NCBI GenBank assembly: GCA_035559535.1
Contig: DATMBG010000044.1
Coordinates: 124,001 to 188,000, forward strand
Reading direction: 5' to 3'
DNA from: Candidatus Limnocylindrales bacterium
GTDB lineage: Bacteria > Moduliflexota > Moduliflexia > Moduliflexales > JAUQPW01
Length of the DNA: 64,000 nt
Positions 48,095 through 55,761 of the stretch are shown in pieces (the first letter of the stretch is position 1; the number at the start of each line of letters is the position of its first letter). Made by a program: the position numbers and the translations under genes. The notes beneath the pieces are model-generated. The model saw only the letters and a program-made list of their open reading frames with translations. It had not been told where the DNA came from and made no database searches.

Positions 48095-49149
48095 TTACCG
48101 TAATAGGTTGGGACATTGGAGGGGTTAATACGAAAGGTGCCATTCTGAGATATGAGAAAGGACAAATAGTAGATTTTAAAGTAACCAGTCGGTATTTTGA
48201 AATATGGAAGGATTCAACGGCCCTTGCTTCCGTGCTTAAATCTATAGAACAGGAACTGATAGAAGGGAATTCCGAATCCCGGATTGCTATGGCTCTGACC
48301 ATAACGGCAGAATTGTCCGATATTTTTAGGACCAAGCGGGAAGGGATTGAATTTATCTTAGATTGCATTCAAAATACCTTTACCGAAACATCCCTTTATG
48401 CTTTGGATATCGAAGGGCAGTTGATCAGCTTACAGGAGATTAAAGATCCTGTACGTCTGGCCGCAACGAATTGGCTGGCAACGGCTTTGTTCCTGGGTAA
48501 ATGGTATAAGAACGGTTTACTGATAGATATCGGAAGTACCACAACGGATATCATCCCCCTGAGAGATGGAAAAGTAGCCGCGCAAGGTCGAACGGATATG
48601 AATCGGCTTATAACGGGGGAGCTGGTCTATACCGGGGTCCTGCGGACTCCGATTAGCTCGGTGGTTTCACAGGTTCCTGTAAGAGGCGAGTTTTGCCGTA
48701 TTTCCCCGGAGTACTTCGCCATTTTGGGGGATGTTTATTTAATCCTTGGATATATTCAGGACTCCGATTATGTATGTGAAACCCCAGATAAACGTCCCAA
48801 AACCCGGCAATTTGCCGGAGAACGGTTAGCCCGAATCGTTTGTGCCGATGGAGAGATGCTGGGTGAAGAAGAGATTACCACACTAGCCCGTTATATCTAC
48901 GAAAAACAAATCCAACAAATCACAGAGGCTTTGATGCAGGTTCTCTCCCGTTTCCCAGACGCCTACAACTTCCCGGTGATTACCTGTGGTCTAGGAGAGT
49001 TCCTTGCTAAAAAATGCTGTGAGCGATTGGGATTGAAAGTTGAAGGAGTTACAGAGATTTTAGGCTCTCAGGCCTCTCGGGTTGCCCCCTGTGTGGCTCT
49101 GGCTTATCTGTTGGCTGAAAAACTGGATCAGGCCGTCCGTTGTTCCTGA
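48091..49149 (+). CDS. mfnF: MfnF-like H4MPT-linked C1-transfer pathway protein
   Basis: A 352-residue protein of the actin/hydantoinase-A-like family specific to H4MPT organisms. VIGWDIGGVNTKGAILRYEKG and LLIDIGSTTTDIIPLRDG are the two phosphate-binding loops. In methanogens MfnF couples the furan phosphate with glutamyl-tyramine to form methanofuran. Start overlaps the mfnD stop (ATGA), which supports coupled translation. The terminus runs into GTCCG-type low-complexity sequence. Confidence 0.9.
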   Translation: MITVIGWDIGGVNTKGAILRYEKGQIVDFKVTSRYFEIWKDSTALASVLKSIEQELIEGNSESRIAMALTITAELSDIFRTKREGIEFILDCIQNTFTETSLYALDIEGQLISLQEIKDPVRLAATNWLATALFLGKWYKNGLLIDIGSTTTDIIPLRDGKVAAQGRTDMNRLITGELVYTGVLRTPISSVVSQVPVRGEFCRISPEYFAILGDVYLILGYIQDSDYVCETPDKRPKTRQFAGERLARIVCADGEMLGEEEITTLARYIYEKQIQQITEALMQVLSRFPDAYNFPVITCGLGEFLAKKCCERLGLKVEGVTEILGSQASRVAPCVALAYLLAEKLDQAVRCS

Positions 49150-49176
49150 CAGGACAATGGATGGGACAATAGATCA

Positions 49177-49857
49177 ATGACTATAGATACGGTGATAAAA
49201 ATAGGAGGAAGCCTCAGCGCCGGTGGGAATCTACATCCCCTCATGCAAACCGTTGCGACTCTGGCCCATGACCATAACCTTTTGGTCGTTCCGGGAGGAG
49301 GAGGATTTGCCGATACGATTCGCTATTACTATCGAAAATACCGTTTGAGTGAGATAACTTCTCATCATATGGCCATTTTAGCTATGGATCAATTTGGACT
49401 CCTTCTCCACGATATAACCCCCCACAGCCAAGCGGTTAGGACGATTTCCGAGGCCAGACAAGCTCTGGCCCATAAGCAATTACCCATTTTGCTCCCTTCT
49501 ACACTCTTATTTAACCTGGATCCTTTACCCCATTCCTGGAGTGTTACCTCAGATTCCCTCGCAGCCTATATTACCCGAATCATAAAAGCGCGCAGGCTCA
49601 TTTTAATAAAGGATGTCGATGGAATTCTCTCTTTGGACCATAACCTTCTTCGTACTTCAGAAGAAAAACAGATTTTACCTGTACTTTTACGGTCCGTATC
49701 CATCTCGGATCTTCATCAATATAAATGTGTAGATAGTTACTTTTCTAAGGCTTTAGAAGGCATCTCAGAATGCTGGATTCTCAACGGAAACCATCCGGAA
49801 CGATTAACCCAGCTTTTAGAACAGGGTCAGGCCCTGGGAACACAAATACGATTTTAA
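49177..49857 (+). CDS. mfnE: MfnE-like amino-acid-kinase family protein
   Basis: A 226-residue kinase of the amino-acid-kinase fold. VIKIGGSLSAGGNLHPL, VVPGGGGFADTIR, WSVTSDSLAAY and LIKDVDGIL are the phosphate-binding and ligand loops. In methanogens MfnE phosphorylates the aminomethylfuran-methyl phosphate before MfnF acts. The order mfnD-mfnF-mfnE here gives three consecutive cofactor steps. Only 6 nt separate it from the next gene. Confidence 0.85.
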   Translation: MTIDTVIKIGGSLSAGGNLHPLMQTVATLAHDHNLLVVPGGGGFADTIRYYYRKYRLSEITSHHMAILAMDQFGLLLHDITPHSQAVRTISEARQALAHKQLPILLPSTLLFNLDPLPHSWSVTSDSLAAYITRIIKARRLILIKDVDGILSLDHNLLRTSEEKQILPVLLRSVSISDLHQYKCVDSYFSKALEGISECWILNGNHPERLTQLLEQGQALGTQIRF

Positions 49858-49863
49858 AACCTT

Positions 49864-50778
49864 ATGACAGCCATTGAAGTTAAAGATTTGGTAAAAAAAT
49901 ATGATTCCATTACCGCCGTAAACGGAATTTCTTTAGAAGTTAAACCAGGAGAGTTTTTTGGATTTCTGGGTCCTAACGGGGCAGGGAAAACAACGACCAT
50001 CCATATCCTGTGCACGCTTCTTAAACCGACGAGCGGAAGTGCTAAAGTTAATGGATATGACTGTATCACGCAGGCTCTGCAGGTCCGTAGTTCCATCGGA
50101 CTTGTATTTCAGGAAACTACCCTGGATCGAGAACTCAGTGTTTATGAAAACCTGCTTTTCAATTGTTATCTTTACAACTTAAAGAAAAAAGTTACAGAAG
50201 CCCGAATCGACGAAATCCTGGAAGTTTCCGGCTTAAAAGATCGCAAGCATCACTCCATCATGAAGCTTTCCGGCGGGATGCGCCGGAACCTGGATATAGC
50301 CAGAGGCATTCTACACCGTCCCAAGATCCTTTTCCTGGATGAACCGACCATTGGACTGGATCCTCAAGCCCGTATTCATATCTGGGATTTTATTAATAAA
50401 CTCCGTAAGCAAGAAGCCATGACTGTCTTTCTCACCACACACTATATGGAAGAGGCCGAGAAGTGTGATAGAATCGGAATTATCGATCATGGTCGGTTGA
50501 TAGCTTTGGGAACTCCTGCCGAGTTAAAGCGAATGATTAAAGGAGATGTTATTCATCTTCGGACAACTCGGGATCTTGAAGTTGAACAACTGATCCAAAA
50601 ACAGTTCCAACTCAGTACCAAACGTACACCGGAAGGGATTTTTTTGGAAGTAGATTCCAGTGAAGCTTTTATTCCCCTTCTCTTTAAAACTTTTGGAGAT
50701 CAAATTCAGGCTATCAATATCAACCGACCTTCCTTAAATGATGTATTTCTTCATTTAACGGGAAGGGAGTTTAAGTAA
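49864..50778 (+). CDS. ABC-2 type exporter, ATP-binding subunit
   Basis: A 304-residue DrrA/CcmA-like ATPase. Walker A GPNGAGKTT (residues ~39-47), signature LSGGMRRNLDIA, Walker B ILFLDEPTIGLDPQ and the switch HYMEEAEKCDRIGI are complete. It energises export by the permease encoded at 51023. It begins 6 nt after mfnE and may be co-transcribed with the cofactor operon, although its cargo is unknown. A 38-bp direct duplication of its 3' end follows at 50839. Confidence 0.95.
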   Translation: MTAIEVKDLVKKYDSITAVNGISLEVKPGEFFGFLGPNGAGKTTTIHILCTLLKPTSGSAKVNGYDCITQALQVRSSIGLVFQETTLDRELSVYENLLFNCYLYNLKKKVTEARIDEILEVSGLKDRKHHSIMKLSGGMRRNLDIARGILHRPKILFLDEPTIGLDPQARIHIWDFINKLRKQEAMTVFLTTHYMEEAEKCDRIGIIDHGRLIALGTPAELKRMIKGDVIHLRTTRDLEVEQLIQKQFQLSTKRTPEGIFLEVDSSEAFIPLLFKTFGDQIQAININRPSLNDVFLHLTGREFK

Positions 50779-50876
50779 ACTAAAGTGTCTTTTAAGCACC
50801 TGAGGGGGATTTCGTTTCCATATCTTATGTTGGTGGTAAGTTTAAGTAAACTAAAGTGTCTTTTAAGCACCTGAGG
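50768..50876. repeat. 38-bp perfect direct repeat at the end of the ABC ATPase gene
   Basis: 50768-50805, which includes the last codons and stop of the ABC ATPase gene, is repeated exactly at 50839-50876 with 33 nt between. It looks like a recent local duplication (period 71). Confidence 0.85.
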
Positions 50877-50929
50877 TGGCAAAAGTCTCTACCTTGCTGT
50901 TTTTAAATATTTATCTTGAAGGATCGTGA

Positions 50930-51022
50930 AGAGTGTATAAGGAAGTATAGGAGTAGAGGGGTAAATTCTCCTCACTTCCATACTCTTATACTCCCATACT
51001 TCTCTACTTCCACACCTCCACT
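50930..51022. repeat. Low-complexity array D, copy 3
   Basis: Units GGAAGTATAGGAGTAGAGG and, inverted, CTTCCATACTCTTATACTCCC with CATACTTCTCTACTTCC fill the gap before the ABC permease ATG at 51023. Confidence 0.55.
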
Positions 51023-51826
51023 ATGTTGGCTTTTAAACCTATTTATATTATAATGGTTCGGGAATTTAAGCGGTTTTTTCGTCAGAAAGGACGATTTTTC
51101 AGCGCATTGGCCCGACCTTTGATATGGCTTTTTGTGATTGGATCAGGCCTTGCCCAAATCGTCCAGGCACCTGACGGATTTTCTTATAAACAGTTTATTT
51201 TTCCCGGAATTCTAGGCATGGTTGTCCTTTTTCAGTCCATGCTTTCTTCTTTATCCACTGTGTACGATAGGGAATTTGGAATTGTCCGTCTATTGCTTGT
51301 CGCTCCGATCACAAAATTAACGGTTGTCATTGGAAAAATAGCCAGTGGTTCCTTTTTGGCTACTACCCAGGGGGTTATTTTATTGATTCTGGCCCCTTTT
51401 TTAGGGATTAAGATTGGATTTGTGCAGTTCCTCAGCATGTTAATCTTTCTCATCCTCACGGCCATCGCAATCAGTTCTCTGGGAATGCTGATAGCGACCC
51501 AGATGAACTCCCTGGAGAATTTTGCTGGAGTCATGAATTTTGTTATTTTCCCTATGTTTTTTCTGAGCGGTGGGCTCTATCCGGTAAAACTCCTTCCTAG
51601 GGTCCTTCAAGTCATTGTGTATATCAATCCCCTTACCTATGGAATTGACCTCTTCAAACATACGTTACTTCCTGAGATTTACCGTACCGGAAGAGGTACC
51701 GATTTTCCGATGGAATTTGATATTTTTATGCTGTTACTCTTTACCACGGTCATGGCCTCCCTGGCCGTAGCGTTCTTCAATAGGGAAGGAAAATTGGTTT
51801 TATTGGGGCGGAGACCGAGGGGATAA
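51023..51826 (+). CDS. ABC-2 type exporter, permease subunit
   Basis: A 267-residue membrane protein with six predicted helices. MVREFKRFFRQKGRFFSALARPLIWLFVIG at the start, SLSTVYDREFGIVRLLLVAP in the middle and MFFLSGGLYPVKLLPRVLQ with NPLTYGIDLFKH near the end are classic ABC-2 features. It partners with the upstream ATPase, from which it is separated by 244 nt of duplicated and low-complexity DNA. Confidence 0.94.
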   Translation: MLAFKPIYIIMVREFKRFFRQKGRFFSALARPLIWLFVIGSGLAQIVQAPDGFSYKQFIFPGILGMVVLFQSMLSSLSTVYDREFGIVRLLLVAPITKLTVVIGKIASGSFLATTQGVILLILAPFLGIKIGFVQFLSMLIFLILTAIAISSLGMLIATQMNSLENFAGVMNFVIFPMFFLSGGLYPVKLLPRVLQVIVYINPLTYGIDLFKHTLLPEIYRTGRGTDFPMEFDIFMLLLFTTVMASLAVAFFNREGKLVLLGRRPRG

Positions 51827-51861
51827 GAGGATAGAAAAGGCAAAGAAAGATCTTAAGGTGT

Positions 51862-53271
51862 TCAGCCTGTCATCGAACTATAGACAGTTTTGGCCGGGAG
51901 TTGTTTAAGCTCTACTGGAGTTAAGGGATAAGACTCTTGGGAAGGGGGAAGAAAGTCTATTAATGTTCCCCAGTTATTGCAAAAATGACAGTAATCTCGC
52001 CACGTATCATACAAAGCCTTACATACCTCGCATTCAAAATGAATCAGCCTGGAGTCTGTAAGTTTCATGGCGGTTTGATAGGCTTCAAGGGCGGCTTCGG
52101 TTTTAGAAGAGCGCTGATAGAGAGTTGCCAAAAGGTAATATATCTGAGGGATCTCAGGATTTTTAGCCTGTAGATCTAGAAGTTTTTCTTCGGCCTGTTC
52201 TCGCATTTCCAATCTCAAATAAAGTCTGGCCAGTGCTAATTTAAGCTGGGGTAGATCTTGCTTGGTTAAAAGATCTTGATAGAGGGCAATCGCTTGCTGG
52301 GGCTTACCTTGCTGGTAATAATAATCTTCTATTTTCTTTAAAACCACAGTAGATAGGGTATTCTCCAGACTTTTTTCCCAGATCTTGCGGGCATTTTTCT
52401 GCTGATCTTCGCTCAGGTAGAGGTCTGTAAGCGCCAAAATTGCCGGCACAAAGTTGGACATAACCTCTAAGCTACTCTCCAGAGAGGATCGGGCTTTTTC
52501 TTTCTCCCCCTGATCCCTTTGCCGTAAGCCCAGCCTATAATAAAGAGAAGCTAACAGACGTTGATCTGCTTTGGACCGACTCCGTATCCGTGTAAAGGTT
52601 TCAATGGCTTCTTCATAAAGTCCTGCTTTCTCCTGTAATTCCAGAAGTTTACTTATAACTGCGGGGGCATAATAATTTATCTCCAGAACCTTTCGATAAG
52701 TTTTAATAGCCTCTATGAAATTACCCAGCAACGTCCAATCTTCGGCAGCACCCAGGAGTGCAGAAATGTTTTCGGGATCTTTAGAGAGTACGAAACTATC
52801 ATGTTCCAGGGCACTTTTATAATCCTGTTTTTGTCGATAAACCTCTGCCAACTCCAGATGAAGCTCCGGTTCATCGGGCATCCTCTTAAGAATTTTTTGA
52901 TAGTCCGCAATTGCCTTATCATACTCTCCCATTAAACTGCTGGCTTTGGCTCGGGCTCGAAGCGTTAAGATGGTCTGCTCTCGACTTTCAGCACGTTTTC
53001 GTTTCAGATAAGGATATAAAGCCAGAAGTGCAGCTCCCAGGGAGAGAAGAAAGGCTGCAAGGACACCAAAAAAGAAGGACATTAACACTACCACCGCAAC
53101 TGAAACCTCCCCTGTTCGCCACTCCTTGTCCAAAAGAAACGGAATATGAAGATGGTAGCGCAGCTCTAGAGTACCTGGATTTTGAAAAGTAAAAATGCCT
53201 ACCAAGATACAGGCGATAAGGAACATCAAAACGGTTGGAATGATAACAGCCATTGCAGGCAAACGTTTCAT
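51862..53271 (-). CDS. lapB: LapA-LapB fusion: envelope-assembly TPR protein
   Basis: A 469-residue protein. Residues ~1-95 form a LapA/DUF1049-like unit: two membrane helices with IFTFQNPGTLELRYHLHIP between them, then LMSFFFGVLAAFLLSLG. Residues ~105-400 are about eight TPR units (GEYDKAIADYQKILKRMPDEPE, then similar). Residues ~418-445 carry a rubredoxin-like metal site (CEVC and CHFC), the mark of LapB/YciM. LapA and LapB control lipopolysaccharide synthesis through LpxC turnover and are normally two genes. Here they form one chain. It is followed by two genes of unknown role. Confidence 0.85.
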   Translation of the reverse strand: MKRLPAMAVIIPTVLMFLIACILVGIFTFQNPGTLELRYHLHIPFLLDKEWRTGEVSVAVVVLMSFFFGVLAAFLLSLGAALLALYPYLKRKRAESREQTILTLRARAKASSLMGEYDKAIADYQKILKRMPDEPELHLELAEVYRQKQDYKSALEHDSFVLSKDPENISALLGAAEDWTLLGNFIEAIKTYRKVLEINYYAPAVISKLLELQEKAGLYEEAIETFTRIRSRSKADQRLLASLYYRLGLRQRDQGEKEKARSSLESSLEVMSNFVPAILALTDLYLSEDQQKNARKIWEKSLENTLSTVVLKKIEDYYYQQGKPQQAIALYQDLLTKQDLPQLKLALARLYLRLEMREQAEEKLLDLQAKNPEIPQIYYLLATLYQRSSKTEAALEAYQTAMKLTDSRLIHFECEVCKALYDTWRDYCHFCNNWGTLIDFLPPSQESYPLTPVELKQLPAKTVYSSMTG

Positions 53272-53287
53272 AATCAGGCAGTTCTTT

Positions 53288-53989
53288 TTACGATTGTTCT
53301 GGTTTCTTGGTTGGGGTCCCAGTGGGTTTTTCTTCAGGGCCGGGGACCGATTGGGTTTCAGGTTTTACAGGTGGCGTATTGTTTACGTTTCCGAGCTTAT
53401 CCAGGATGTCGCTTAAAAGCTTGGCAACAGAAGGAGTCGGATTTTGAAGTTGAACCGCTATATCCTGCAGAGATTGCTGAAGTTTTTGAATACTGAGCTT
53501 TTGATCTCCTGCCAAAGTTTCTGAAATTTTAGATAATCGATTCCTGGCTTTCTCAATTTCGCCGGCTGCTTTCGCATAATCCCCATCCCTCAAAATAGCC
53601 ATATGGGCATGTTCTATAAAACTATAAACTCCCTGAAGCTGGATAAGCGCATTTATCTGATTCACCCGTGCTTCCGTAAGCTTTATTTGTTGATCAATCT
53701 GAGATTTTGCCGATTGAATCTCATCGCTTAAAGCCTTAGATACTAACTTAACATTCTTGTCTGTATCTTGTTGGATTTTGGTTAAGTTTTGTTCGGTTTC
53801 CAACAGCTTACCTTGTAAAATCTCAATTAAAGCAGAATGTCTCATGACTTCCGATTTATAAGAAAAAGCTACGACCAGGGAGAAGAGGCTTATAATAACC
53901 GAAATAAGGGTGAGACCCTTCCAAAACAATTGGGAGGAATATCTTGTATTTTGCTTAATCCCTTGGGAGATATTTTCTGGAATTGTCAT
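53288..53989 (-). CDS. Membrane-anchored coiled-coil protein (HemX-like plan)
   Basis: About 233 residues. One membrane helix (GLTLISVIISLFSLVVAFSYK) is followed by a long coiled coil (LLETEQNLTKIQQDTDKNVKL on to INALIQLQ) and a second helical part (KAAGEIEKARNRLSKISETLAG), then a Pro-rich tail. This recalls HemX-like or other inner-membrane coiled-coil proteins exposed to the periplasm. The start could also be 54025. It lies 16 nt upstream of the LapA-LapB gene on the same strand and may act with it. Confidence 0.65.
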   Translation of the reverse strand: MTIPENISQGIKQNTRYSSQLFWKGLTLISVIISLFSLVVAFSYKSEVMRHSALIEILQGKLLETEQNLTKIQQDTDKNVKLVSKALSDEIQSAKSQIDQQIKLTEARVNQINALIQLQGVYSFIEHAHMAILRDGDYAKAAGEIEKARNRLSKISETLAGDQKLSIQKLQQSLQDIAVQLQNPTPSVAKLLSDILDKLGNVNNTPPVKPETQSVPGPEEKPTGTPTKKPEQS

Positions 53990-54031
53990 GCTCTTGAACA
54001 AAGGGTAAACTAGTCTTTTGAACACTCAGCT

Positions 54032-54283
54032 TTATTTAAGCTCCAGGCTCAACTTACTAATTTCCCGATCCTGTTCCGCAAGTTCTTCAATCAAGCTTTT
54101 AAGTGAAGGATCCAGGGAAGCATCCGATACTCTGTTTACAGCCGCATTAAAAACGAGCTTACCTAATTCCTTAAACTTTTTTAATCTGGTCCTTCTCAGA
54201 TGGGCAAGACGTACTTTTATTGAAATTCTTCGGGTAAAATCACCGATATACCTTCTTATTTCTGAAATCCAATCTTTTACCAC
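54032..54283 (-). CDS. Small helical protein (~84 aa), start uncertain
   Basis: It encodes VVKDWISEIRRYIGDFTRR, then SIKVRLAHLRRTRLKKFKELGKLVFNAAV and a C-terminal coiled coil (LIEELAEQDREISKLSLELK). Basic in the middle, acidic at the end. Function unknown. The frame is open up to 54349, but those first residues (PLLPYPHTPIPLTP) are translated repeat D. GTG at 54283 is a guess; no ribosome site is visible. It lies between two coiled-coil genes on the same strand. Confidence 0.55.
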   Translation of the reverse strand: MVKDWISEIRRYIGDFTRRISIKVRLAHLRRTRLKKFKELGKLVFNAAVNRVSDASLDPSLKSLIEELAEQDREISKLSLELK

Positions 54284-54284
54284 A

Positions 54285-54420
54285 GATGGAGTAAGGGGTA
54301 TGGGAGTGTGGGGGTATGGAAGTAGGGGGGTATTAAAAATTTCTCCCACACTTTTCTACTCCCACACTCCCATACTTCTCACTCCTACCCTCCCATCCTG
54401 ACACTCCGCTACTTCTCTAT
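54285..54420. repeat. Low-complexity array D, copy 4
   Basis: GGTATGGGAGTGTGGGGG units on the left are mirrored by CTCCCACACTCCCATAC on the right around a short AT-rich centre. It overlaps the 5' side of the gene at 54032-54283 and lies 6 nt from the next gene's stop. Confidence 0.6.
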
Positions 54421-54425
54421 ATCGG

Positions 54426-55403
54426 TTATACAAGTACCCATAAAATACCCATGGAATGAACAGTAATATCTAATTTCTCGGGCTTTATTTGAATACTCTC
54501 GGTCAACTTCAAATATTCTTTAAACCTCTCTTCAATGGCTACAACTTCCTGCTCTAATTCGAAGTTGAGGTCATAAAGCTGTTGTCTCAGTTCATCAAAT
54601 GGGTCCAGTTTATCTGGCCTATTTTTCACTTTGTTCAGATTATCATGATCTTTCCCACTTTGAACTATCTCATCCACGGATCTCCTTCCCTGTAAGAAGG
54701 CCAAGACAGGTTCCCCGGCGGTCAAGAGCACTTCACGTTTTCTGGCTGTATACTCCATCTCATCGGATATAAGCACATCTTTCTCACTCATGAATCTCTT
54801 TTCTATTTGGTCAAAGCGTCTTTGGTAAACATTTCGGAGATTTTCAATGGCATCTTGAATTTTCTCATCAATAATCCCTTCACATTTAAGCTGAAACTCC
54901 TCCAGAGATTCTTTTAAGCCAGAGTAAATTTGTAGTCCAGGGTTATAATATATAACCAAAAAATAGTCCCTGTAAAGATGTTCTTTAAGCTCTTTCTCAA
55001 GCTCCGTGAAATCATTCATTTTACTTAAAGCACTGGGAAGTCTATCGTGAAGGGCATCCTCCTCAGGGGTAGCCTGTAAATCTGCTTTAGAGATCTGGAA
55101 GGAACTCCGGCTCCAGTCTACAAAGGGATAAAAATCCATGAATGGAGCGGCGAGATGGAACTCCTTAGACACATGAATATTGGCGCGTTTATAATCAAAA
55201 TTAATCTCAACTCTGGCATAAATAGCAGGTTTATAAAGCTTTTTCCCCTTAGCTCCTTCTCGCCAGTCATCAAAAGACTTTAAGAATTTATCTGCTTCTT
55301 CTTTCAACAGAGCAGAACTTTTTAAATAAAGCTGATCCCCTGTTAACAAAGTTGAAAGCAAATGTTGAGATCTACCCTGCTTATGCATTGTAATAAAACT
55401 CAC
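54426..55403 (-). CDS. Hypothetical coiled-coil protein (325 aa)
   Basis: Soluble and largely helical. The middle (LEEFQLKCEGIIDEKIQDAIENL, then EKRFMSEKDVLISDE) and the part before the end (LRQQLYDLNFELEQEVVAIEERF) look like coiled coils. The C-terminus IKPEKLDITVHSMGILWV resembles the closing strand of some HerA/DUF87-type ATPases, but there is no P-loop here. It may be a companion or detached portion of such an ATPase. Function unknown. Transcribed with the two genes downstream. Confidence 0.6.
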   Translation of the reverse strand: MSFITMHKQGRSQHLLSTLLTGDQLYLKSSALLKEEADKFLKSFDDWREGAKGKKLYKPAIYARVEINFDYKRANIHVSKEFHLAAPFMDFYPFVDWSRSSFQISKADLQATPEEDALHDRLPSALSKMNDFTELEKELKEHLYRDYFLVIYYNPGLQIYSGLKESLEEFQLKCEGIIDEKIQDAIENLRNVYQRRFDQIEKRFMSEKDVLISDEMEYTARKREVLLTAGEPVLAFLQGRRSVDEIVQSGKDHDNLNKVKNRPDKLDPFDELRQQLYDLNFELEQEVVAIEERFKEYLKLTESIQIKPEKLDITVHSMGILWVLV

Positions 55404-55761
55404 TTTAAGAGCAGATTATCCATAGGTTAAAAACCTATATTAACTTTAATGTGTAAAGCTCAGAGTTATTTTTCAAAATAACAACCCTATCATAAAAGGA
55501 AATATTTTGCCTTGTCAATAATAAAGTTGTAAGACGTAACTGTAACAATTTAGTAGATGTCACTTTTTCTGTCTGAATACCCCCCCCCGCTAGCCTCCCT
55601 CCAGGGGGGCCAGCGGGGGGGTGTTTCTTTTTCCATCTACTAAATTGATATGAATACTTTCAAGACTAACTGAAAGGCGTAAGGAAGGAAGTAGTCCTTG
55701 ATGAGTTCTCTCTACCTGTGACTTTTCATCAAAGAGTACTTCATCTTATGATTCTACAGGA
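55404..55761. other. Intergenic stretch with repeat A copy 2
   Basis: About 360 nt between divergent genes. It holds element A copy 2 (55546-55647); otherwise AT-rich with no gene. Confidence 0.6.
55546..55647. repeat. Palindromic MITE-like element A, copy 2
   Basis: Perfect 14-bp inverted ends CAATTTAGTAGATG / CATCTACTAAATTG, the subterminal CACTTTTTCTGTCTGAA and GTGTTTCTTTTTCCA shared with copy 1 at 3551, and a shorter G/C-rich hairpin core. Where copy 1 has GGTG/CACC at the ends, this copy has GATG/CATC. Confidence 0.75.
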
